Shown here: positions 45,196 to 51,724 of the stretch, one piece after another | Layout: each line of letters opens with the position of its first letter | How positions within the stretch are numbered: the stretch's first letter is position 1 | Notes under the pieces: model-generated | The model's database searches: none | The model's input: only the letters and a program-made list of their open reading frames with translations | Told to the model about the DNA's origin: nothing | Made by a program: the position numbers and the translations under genes | NCBI RefSeq assembly: GCF_000981585.1 | Contig: NZ_LN831776.1 | Span: forward strand, 6,617,187-6,681,186 | Length of the DNA: 64,000 bases | DNA from: Paenibacillus riograndensis SBR5 | GTDB lineage: Bacteria > Bacillota > Bacilli > Paenibacillales > Paenibacillaceae | Direction: 5' to 3'

Positions 45196-45342
45196 AATAC
45201 TCTTCCTTTCTGCTTCTTAATGGCTACCTGACTGCCGGCGCGCCCCCAACAGTAGTATGTTATAATCTGAAAAGGCCGCTTTATATCCGTTGTTAGCAGC
45301 CTTTTCAGCTTCAATGGCATCAGTCACTCACAAGGGTGCTGC

Positions 45343-46899
45343 CTATTTCTTGTACACGGCATTGTATTCTTCAATAATTTTCTGGCCGCCGCGCTCCTTC
45401 CAGGCCTGCACTTCTTTTTCGAATCCGGCCTTGTCAATTTGCCCATAGATATATTTATAGGTGGCATCCGAAATGATCTGCTGCAGCTCTACGCCTTTGG
45501 AAGTATAGGTGGCCGAATCCAGCGCAGCCGTGGGATCAGCTACACCCACCTTGACATTCTCCAGCAGCAATTCCTCCGCATGGATTCTGCCCGGCAGCAC
45601 GTTCAGGCTTTGGTACATGCCATTAGTCTCCGCTTCACCGATCACACTGTCCTTGAAGCCTTTGACTTCGCGTTCGATCAGCTCTTTGTCATCCGCAGGT
45701 TTGGCTTTGCCGTCTACCACCGTATAGTGGGTGCCTTCGATCCCCCAGTACATCAGATTAGCCACCTCCGGAGTCATCATTTTGTCAAAAAATGCAAGGA
45801 TTTTCTTCAGCTCAGCCTCGTCCTTAACCGCAGATTTCGGGAACAGCACCACATTGTTGTAGCCCGGAATCATCCATTGCGCAAATTTGCCGTCCGGACC
45901 GGCAACCATACTGTGCGTATCGAGCACGGCATTCGGGTAGTTTTTGACCAGATCCTTGTTGAGGGTATCGATATCCTGCATGGAGCCGCCAATGTACATT
46001 CCGGCCTTGCCGCTGACGAACATGTTAACGGCATCCGTTTTACTGGTAGCTGCGAAGTCCTGGTTCATGTAACCGGCATCGCGGGCTTTTTTGAAGAAAT
46101 CCATAGTATCGTAGTATTGCGGGAATTCAAATTCAGGCGCCAATTGGCCATCCTTCTCTCCCCAGCTGTTCGGAGTGCCGAACCAGGAGGATACGGTTTT
46201 GAATGCGCCGTACACCAGCTCGTTGCGGTCTACAATACCTGTCGTGTCTTTTTTGCCGTTGCCGTCCGGGTCCTGCTCCGTGAACGCTTTGGCCATAGCG
46301 AACAGCTCATCCACATTCGCAGGCGGCTGCAGCCCCAGCTTGTCGGCCCAGTCCTTGCGGTAAATGATGCCCTGGCGCGCCAGCGGCCGTCCAATGTACA
46401 AGGTATACAGCTTGCCGTCCACCTTGGTATTATTCAGGATTTCCGGCTTCAGCTTATTGAGATTGGGGAATTCGCTTAACAGCGGCCCGATCTCCCAGAA
46501 CTGCCCGTCCTTCATCGATTCCTTCATTTGAATAAAAGTCGTCTGATTTTTCAGGTAAGTGACCTGCGGCAGGGAGCCGGTGGCGAACGAAGAGTTCAGC
46601 TTCTCTTCATACGTATCTGCCGGGTAAAACTGATAGGTCAGCTTCGTGTTGGTCAGCTTCTCCACTTCGGTTTTGATCGTATCCGGTGGAGTCTCTGTCG
46701 TATTCAGCGGCAGCATAATCTTGATCTCTGTCGGTTTCTCCGGCTCCGGTGCCGCTGTTGCGGCGTCCGTTCCGCCGCTCGTTCCCGCATTGCTTGGGGC
46801 AGCTTCGTTGTTCTTGTTGTTGTTGTTGCCTGAACACGCTGTCAACATGCTGAATGTGAGCAGCGCAGACAGGAGCAGGGTGAAGGATTTTTTGTTCAT
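45343..46899 (-). CDS. Extracellular solute-binding lipoprotein (LplA/YtcQ type)
   Basis: A 518-residue lipoprotein: signal peptide with lipobox LTAC (Cys 22), an Asn/Lys and Ala/Glu/Pro-rich linker, and a family 1 solute-binding fold beginning near residue 58 (PTEIKIMLPLNTTETPPDTI). Family marks: GRPLARQGIIYRKDWADKLG, DPDGNGKKDTTG (a calcium-loop-like stretch) and MVAGPDGKFAQWMIPGY. First gene of the four-gene importer operon (binding protein, two permeases, GH105); no ATPase gene, as usual for systems using a shared MsmX-type ATPase. Confidence 0.93.
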   Translation of the reverse strand: MNKKSFTLLLSALLTFSMLTACSGNNNNKNNEAAPSNAGTSGGTDAATAAPEPEKPTEIKIMLPLNTTETPPDTIKTEVEKLTNTKLTYQFYPADTYEEKLNSSFATGSLPQVTYLKNQTTFIQMKESMKDGQFWEIGPLLSEFPNLNKLKPEILNNTKVDGKLYTLYIGRPLARQGIIYRKDWADKLGLQPPANVDELFAMAKAFTEQDPDGNGKKDTTGIVDRNELVYGAFKTVSSWFGTPNSWGEKDGQLAPEFEFPQYYDTMDFFKKARDAGYMNQDFAATSKTDAVNMFVSGKAGMYIGGSMQDIDTLNKDLVKNYPNAVLDTHSMVAGPDGKFAQWMIPGYNNVVLFPKSAVKDEAELKKILAFFDKMMTPEVANLMYWGIEGTHYTVVDGKAKPADDKELIEREVKGFKDSVIGEAETNGMYQSLNVLPGRIHAEELLLENVKVGVADPTAALDSATYTSKGVELQQIISDATYKYIYGQIDKAGFEKEVQAWKERGGQKIIEEYNAVYKK

Positions 46900-47061
46900 G
46901 CCGATTTGACCTCCGTTTAACTTGTAATTGGTTACAAGCCCTACATTACAGCGTCCGGGGGGGTTACGAATACAATCATTTACTCACAAAAGGCCTGGCT
47001 GCGGGCGTTCTGGGGAAATGATTATCGTGATAACGGGGCATTGGAACAGAACAAGTGTCTC

Positions 47062-47225
47062 GGGAGGTGGCTTGGGCGTGACTGCGGGGAATGTTTGGAC
47101 TTCCAGCCGCTGTTGTCGTAAGAAATTCTTGATTTGAACCGCCTTCTGCGGTTGAAATCCGGTGACAAAGGCGGACGCTACCGCTCTTCCAGTTCCAAAC
47201 TTCCCCTCCGTCACTCCCACCTCCC
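47062..47225. repeat. Structured repeat, copy A
   Basis: About 164 bp, ends GGGAGGTGG and CCACCTCCC, with long imperfect inverted arms (matching blocks GTGAC, GGGGAA, GTTTGGA, GACAA) and a central hairpin AACCGC-CTTCT-GCGGTT. A second copy is at 47764-47918. Between this and the lplA-type gene start (46900-47061) nothing else is evident. Confidence 0.75.
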
Positions 47226-47262
47226 TTGGGTGTAGTTCAGCTCAATGCAGGGAGGGAGAGCA

Positions 47263-47296
47263 GAAAAACCCCACCGCATGAATGTGCGGTGGGGTT
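47263..47296 (-). terminator. Terminator closing the peptide locus
   Basis: A perfect 12-bp stem (AACCCCACCGCA at 47267-47278 and TGCGGTGGGGTT at 47285-47296), loop TGAATG, followed on the minus strand by TTTTT in total. It lies 303 nt beyond the stop of the last peptide gene. Confidence 0.8.
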
Positions 47297-47407
47297 AAGG
47301 GCAAGCTTATGCGTAGCCGATCAGAACTGAAAAACGATTGAACGTTGAAGATTGCAAGTTGTGCAGCAAGTCGTGCAAAGCAAATTGTGCAGCAAGTCCG
47401 TAATGCT

Positions 47408-47590
47408 ATACGGACACATGAGGCGCTATTTTGCCAAAAAGGCAGCTTTTCACGTCCATCCGGACTCAGAAGCCCTTATTTCATTCTTTTTAACTCAAAA
47501 TGACGGTCAAAGGAGCTATTAACGGCTTCTCTGTCCGTTTGGCTTCAAAGATTAGCTTTTTGGATCAAATAACGCTTCTCCTGTCCGTAT
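47408..47590. repeat. 183-bp element with inverted ends, MITE-like
   Basis: Left end ATACGGACACATGAGGCGCT and right end AGCGTTATTT-type (the complement starts ATACGGACAGGAGAAGCG) form about 24-nt imperfect terminal inverted repeats; an internal GTCCGT lies near 47533. It ends 8 bp before the stop codon of the peptide gene at 47599. No coding capacity. Confidence 0.6.
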
Positions 47591-47598
47591 TCATCGCA

Positions 47599-47718
47599 TC
47601 AGCCATCTCCGTGTGTGTATAGTGTAATAACGGGGGGATTTGGTATTCCGGGTACTAAAATAATAGGTCCTAAAAGAACACTAATAACAGTTAGAAATAT
47701 GACTGCTTTTTTCTTCAT
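47599..47718 (-). CDS. Small signalling prepeptide, AloP-like (peptide 1)
   Basis: A 39-codon gene, ATG 47718 with AGGAGG 8 nt upstream. It encodes MKKKAVIFLTVISVLLGPII (Lys-rich N-terminus and hydrophobic core of a secretion signal), then a short Pro-rich spacer and the C-terminus ITLYTHGDG. The partner at 48040-48159 has the same length, the same MKKK start and ends in NHGEG. Such prepeptides are exported, cut to short C-terminal peptides and re-imported to bind an RRNPP receptor; here the active part is probably the last 5-7 residues. Inference rests on pattern and position, since the gene is too short for homology alone. Confidence 0.8.
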   Translation of the reverse strand: MKKKAVIFLTVISVLLGPIILVPGIPNPPVITLYTHGDG

Positions 47719-47763
47719 AAGATCCGCCTCCTATATAAACTGAACTTGTGATTTTTCTATTTT

Positions 47764-47918
47764 GGGATGGGTCGTGACTCCAGAGAATGTTTGGACTTCC
47801 GGCCGCTGTTGTCTACAGATTTCTTGATTGTATACCGTTATTAACGGTTGAAATCCGCAGACAAAGGCGGACGCTACCGCTCCTCCAGTTCCAAACTTCT
47901 CCTCCGCCACTTCTCCCT
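47764..47918. repeat. Structured repeat, copy B
   Basis: About 155 bp, related to copy A: both contain AATGTTTGGACTTCC, GCCGCTGTTGTC, ACAAAGGCGGACGCTACCGC and CCAGTTCCAAACTTC. The central hairpin is ACCGTT-ATT-AACGGT where copy A has ACCGC/GCGGT, so a C-G pair is replaced by T-A. It fills most of the gap between the two peptide genes. Confidence 0.8.
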
Positions 47919-48039
47919 TATTTGTAATATTTTCAAGTTCAATTTATATAGAAGTAATGTTTGTTGGAATTGGATTTGGATTTCCTGATCTGCATTTTCC
48001 AAATAATATTAAATCATAGAGGAACTCTTAGAAAAAATA

Positions 48040-48159
48040 TCACCCTTCACCATGATTAAATGGCGTTACCACAAAATAATCTGATGTATTCGTGACTAAG
48101 CCTATGAGTCCAACAAGTAAGCTAATGAGGGTTAAGAGTACAAGAATCTTTTTCTTCAT
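48040..48159 (-). CDS. Small signalling prepeptide, AloP-like (peptide 2)
   Basis: A 39-codon gene, ATG 48159 with GGGAGG 8 nt upstream. It encodes MKKKILVLLTLISLLVGLIG followed by LVTNTSDYFVVTPFNHGEG; basic tip, hydrophobic core, and an exported C-terminal part. Its 5' end overlaps the 3' end of the receptor gene by 38 nt in another frame, a common receptor-signal arrangement (Rap-Phr, PlcR-PapR, NprR-NprX). The likely active peptide is the C-terminal FNHGEG or a part of it. Confidence 0.85.
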   Translation of the reverse strand: MKKKILVLLTLISLLVGLIGLVTNTSDYFVVTPFNHGEG

Positions 48160-49519
48160 AAGAAGAGCCTCCCAAAAGTAATAATTGATATCGGTCTTTT
48201 ATTTCCTGAGTGGCAGCCTTTCTAAATCGCTCGAACAGGGTCACACATTCCAGTGTATACTTTTCATTATTGATTTGCTTGAAATTCTTTAAAGCATCTA
48301 ATAGAAATCTGAATCCATTAGAATAATTCTTTTTATACAAGAAATAATGAGCTAATTCAAACGTTAGATTTGCCTGGCGATCCAAAGCCAGCTTTCGAGA
48401 ATATCTTCCCTGGGTTAGCTCATTAAAATTAGTTTCTATATCCTGTCTAAACCGATACAAGATGTCGTCTACATTGAATTGATATTTATTAGCGGCTTTC
48501 AATATGTATAAAAGTCCAATCGTTAGCTCACCTTTTTTGATATCGATATAGTTTGCGTAAGGTTCAATCACTGTTGAATCACCACTCAAAAGTCTTGTGA
48601 TATACACGTTGGCCTCTGACCACTCCATAAAAAGAGCTTTCCAGTAATCGACCGCTTCCCCTTGCTCTTTCACCCAGCCTAAATCAGCATAAGCATATTT
48701 ATGAGCCAGGGCCTGCCCGTAATCACCAAGCTCATCACATACATTACCACGCAGCAAGTCGCTGTAGGCGATATAGAAAAACAAGGGTCTGCCGGGAGCC
48801 TTGTGCGGTTCATTAGATTTTCGATGAGGCCCATACTGCAGATCATATTGAATTCTGGCTTTATGGCCCATTTTGGTTGCCAACTCATCCACTTTGTCCC
48901 AACGTTGCAAAGAACGGTATGTATTCGCGAGCTCTTTGAGCGCGTCCAGTTGATCCACTTCATCCAGACGCTCTACAAAAGGCTCAAACCGATCAGCAGC
49001 CCTAAGATTTTCACTCTGGTTATCACCAAGAGCAATAGTAAACAAACGGTACTGGCAAAACGCCAGACGTTCCGAATGCTGCGACCGTTCACTCTCCGCC
49101 ACACATTCGTATAATAGCGCCGCTGCGGCCAACCGGTCTTTTGCAAATAATGCCTCGGCCGTGTCAAAAAGCATGGGTGAATACATCAGATTGTCCATTA
49201 CATGTTGAACAATTCGCTGAATACAATCCAGCTTATTTAAGTCAGCACAACGTTGCAGCAATGGGCCAATCCTGCGCCAGTCCCGGGAACTATCGATGAT
49301 GTAATTGTCTATGTATAAGTTATAAAAAAATCCCTCGTCCTGCCCCATCGCTTGGGTAATCCGGTCCAGCTGCTGTATCGCGATGGGACGGCGTCCACGA
49401 ATCATATTGCTGAGCGTACCTGAATGAATGCCTGAACGTTCTGCAAACTGTGTTTTCGTAATGGCTTCTCGCTTCAAATAATTTTCGAGCTCTGCCAATA
49501 TCGCAGGTATAGGTTCCAA
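48122..49519 (-). CDS. RRNPP-type HTH/TPR peptide receptor (AloR-like regulator)
   Basis: A 465-residue cytoplasmic regulator. Residues about 5-65 are an XRE-type helix-turn-helix (KREAITKTQFAERSGIHSGT, then LSNMIRGRRPIAIQQLDRIT); the rest is an all-helical TPR-like peptide-binding array (AAALLYECVAESER, LKELANTYRSLQRWDKVDEL, LTFELAHYFLYKKNYSNGFR). The layout is that of peptide receptors such as PlcR, NprR, AimR and the AloR proteins of Paenibacillus polymyxa. I choose TTG 49519 since AAAGGTGG lies 6-8 nt upstream; further codons to 49612 have a hydrophobic, improbable N-terminus. The 3' end overlaps the first peptide gene. Target promoters are not visible. Confidence 0.88.
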   Translation of the reverse strand: MEPIPAILAELENYLKREAITKTQFAERSGIHSGTLSNMIRGRRPIAIQQLDRITQAMGQDEGFFYNLYIDNYIIDSSRDWRRIGPLLQRCADLNKLDCIQRIVQHVMDNLMYSPMLFDTAEALFAKDRLAAAALLYECVAESERSQHSERLAFCQYRLFTIALGDNQSENLRAADRFEPFVERLDEVDQLDALKELANTYRSLQRWDKVDELATKMGHKARIQYDLQYGPHRKSNEPHKAPGRPLFFYIAYSDLLRGNVCDELGDYGQALAHKYAYADLGWVKEQGEAVDYWKALFMEWSEANVYITRLLSGDSTVIEPYANYIDIKKGELTIGLLYILKAANKYQFNVDDILYRFRQDIETNFNELTQGRYSRKLALDRQANLTFELAHYFLYKKNYSNGFRFLLDALKNFKQINNEKYTLECVTLFERFRKAATQEIKDRYQLLLLGGSSYEEKDSCTLNPH

Positions 49520-49666
49520 GTCGTAACCACCTTTCACACTTAAAACCAATAATTTGAATATATTCCCTTTCATCACTACATAAAATATAACAGCGGTCAA
49601 TAACGCATACAAGCCATAAATATGAATATTTTTCTATATTTAGGGCAGGTGCAGAGAGAAAAGCAG

Positions 49667-49699
49667 AAAAAAACCACCGCATGAAAATGTGGTGGGTTT
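49667..49699 (-). terminator. Terminator between the small gene and the receptor gene
   Basis: Arms AAACCACCGCAT and ATGTGGTGGGTTT around loop GAAA; minus strand ends in TTTTTTT. Its sequence is strikingly like the one at 47263-47296, including the flanking GCAGAAAA. Confidence 0.75.
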
Positions 49700-49711
49700 A
49701 GGGAAATTCGT

Positions 49712-49960
49712 TTAGGAATGAATTGTCTTAACTGGGGCTTCAACTTTTTCGTTCGTACTTGCTACTTCCAGAAAAGCATCAAGTTGTTTGTAGTCAGATT
49801 TAATCGTTTCAGTTGTAATGGAACTTTCACCAGCAACCCAATTTGGATTACGGCGTCTTCTCCTCTGGATTACTGCAATAGCTTTTAACGAATCATAATC
49901 TGAAGAAGAGGCTGGCCGATGCCTAGTATCAGATATTTGATCATCCAGCATACGTTTCAT
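49712..49960 (-). CDS. Small uncharacterised protein
   Basis: An 82-residue product that I do not recognise. ATG 49960 has AAGGAG and a GGAG upstream. It contains a basic block QRRRRRNPNW in the middle and an acidic, Thr/Lys-rich C-terminal part (TIKSDYKQLDAFLEV, NEKVEAPVKTIHS). No signal peptide or membrane segment. A terminator follows. It sits directly upstream of the receptor gene on the same strand and may be part of the same inserted module. Confidence 0.6.
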   Translation of the reverse strand: MKRMLDDQISDTRHRPASSSDYDSLKAIAVIQRRRRRNPNWVAGESSITTETIKSDYKQLDAFLEVASTNEKVEAPVKTIHS

Positions 49961-50020
49961 AATCTCCACTCCTTCATTCAAGCAGTTCTACTAAAAGTTT
50001 GGCCAAAATCACAAGTCATC

Positions 50021-51541
50021 CTATCCCCCCGCCCTCGCCCGCGCCGCCTCCCCATATTCCTGAATAATCAGATTGCCGCCGCTGCTTCTCCACTTCTTCA
50101 CCTCTTGGCGGAAGCCTTCGGCCGTAATATTGCCCAGGATATAATTGTAGGTCGCATCGACGATGATGGTGGACAGCTCGGTGTTTTTCTCGTCAAAAGT
50201 GGGCGAGCTGAGGCTGACGGTCGGGTCATTGACCAGAAACTGCTCGTTGTCTTCGCTGAGCTGGTCGGCGAGGGCGGTCAGCTGCTCTTTTTGCGCGATT
50301 TCCATAATGTTCCGGTTGCCGATATCGGCGATCATCAGGGAGTAGAGCGGACTCACCTCATTCACACGCAGCTGCGAGGTTTCCTCAGGAAGAATGACTT
50401 TGCCGTCCTCCAGCTTGTAGTGCCGTCCTTCGAACCCGTATTTCATCAGGTTGGCGACATCCTTATCCATCGTCCGGTCAAAAAAACCCAGCACCTGCTT
50501 CAGCTCCGCTTCCGTGGCGATCGCTTTTTTGGAGAAGAGGTACAACCCGTTATAGTTGGGTATGGACCACACCTTATAGCCCTCCGGCCCTTTGATCCGG
50601 TTAATCAAGGTCAGCTCGGCTGCGGGATTGATCGCCTGGGCCTCAATGGAGAGCCGCTGCACATCGGTCATGCTGCCAATGAATACCCCGGCGCTGCCCC
50701 GGATGAACTTATCCCGCTGCACCTCCTTGCTGGTCAAGGCGAAATCCTGGTTGATGATCTTTTCATGATATAACCGCTTCATAAAGTTCATCGTATCCAT
50801 ATATTCAGGCGTCTCAAATTCAGGAATGAATTGGCCCTTCACCCGCTTCCAGTTATTCGGCGTGCCGAAATAGGAGCTGAGTGTCTTAAACACCCCATAG
50901 ACGAGATCATTGCGGTCAACAAGTCCTAGTGTATCGGCTTTGCCGTTGCCGTCCGGATCATTGTAGGTGAACTGCCGTAAAACGTGATACAGCTCCTCCA
51001 GCGTCTGCGGTTTGTTCAAATGGAGACGGTCCAGCCAATCCTTGCGGATGATAATTCCTTGTCTGGAGGAGGGGCGCTCCGTATACAGGCCATAGAACTT
51101 CCCGTCCACGGCAGTCTGGTCCAGAATCGCAGGGTCCAGCTGCTTCAGATTCGGAAAATCCTTAAGATAGGGGCCAATCTCCCAAAAAGCACCCGAGCGG
51201 ATCGCGTTCTTGACCAGATTATAATCCGTGACCTTAACAAAAGTGACCTTGCCCAGGGAACCGGTTGCCATTGCCGTGTTCATTTTGTCGGTGTAGACCC
51301 CTTCGGGAACCCAGGTGATCTCCAGCCGGACACCGGTCAGCTTGTCGATCTCCGTGACAATATCCCTGGCAGGAGTCTGCGGAAAATGCAGCGGAGCCAG
51401 TATGGATATCGACGGAGCCTCACCAGCGGGGCTGCTGTGTCCAGCATCCTCACTACTGCAAGCGCTTAACATAATAACTGCAAACAGAACAAGCACACCG
51501 TTATACCGGGCAGCCCTGCGGCCCCATCCTTGTCTGAACAT
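50021..51541 (-). CDS. Extracellular solute-binding lipoprotein (LplA/YtcQ type)
   Basis: A 506-residue lipoprotein: hydrophobic segment VLVLFAVIMLSAC with lipobox (Cys about 28) and a family 1 binding fold. It shares with the product of 45343-46899 the marks RQGIIIRKDWLDRL, DPDGNGKADTLG, YGVFKTLSSYFGTPNNW and the C-terminal GGNLIIQEYGEA, so the two are paralogues. It has no permease genes of its own nearby. Divergent from the membrane AraC regulator, which probably controls it or uses it as a co-sensor. GGGGG lies upstream of the ATG. Confidence 0.9.
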   Translation of the reverse strand: MFRQGWGRRAARYNGVLVLFAVIMLSACSSEDAGHSSPAGEAPSISILAPLHFPQTPARDIVTEIDKLTGVRLEITWVPEGVYTDKMNTAMATGSLGKVTFVKVTDYNLVKNAIRSGAFWEIGPYLKDFPNLKQLDPAILDQTAVDGKFYGLYTERPSSRQGIIIRKDWLDRLHLNKPQTLEELYHVLRQFTYNDPDGNGKADTLGLVDRNDLVYGVFKTLSSYFGTPNNWKRVKGQFIPEFETPEYMDTMNFMKRLYHEKIINQDFALTSKEVQRDKFIRGSAGVFIGSMTDVQRLSIEAQAINPAAELTLINRIKGPEGYKVWSIPNYNGLYLFSKKAIATEAELKQVLGFFDRTMDKDVANLMKYGFEGRHYKLEDGKVILPEETSQLRVNEVSPLYSLMIADIGNRNIMEIAQKEQLTALADQLSEDNEQFLVNDPTVSLSSPTFDEKNTELSTIIVDATYNYILGNITAEGFRQEVKKWRSSGGNLIIQEYGEAARARAGG

Positions 51542-51724
51542 CCATGTATCCCCCTGGCCTATAAATTATACATTTTGCTCCTAATAGATGTACAAATTGC
51601 AATTCATAGTGATAACTAGAGAAAATGATTATTGCGGCACCAGATGATTATTGTTATTATCCATCGTGATGCATACACTTAAGACAGGCGATTGCTTCTA
51701 CCTAATGTAAAGGTGCTGAATCTA

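Noticed and set aside
45439-46479. 346-codon frame opposite the solute-binding protein gene
   Set aside because: Antisense shadow of a well-defined lipoprotein gene.
46984-47220. 78-codon minus-strand frame upstream of the lplA-type gene
   Set aside because: It reads through structured repeat copy A; no ribosome site and not similar to the peptide genes.
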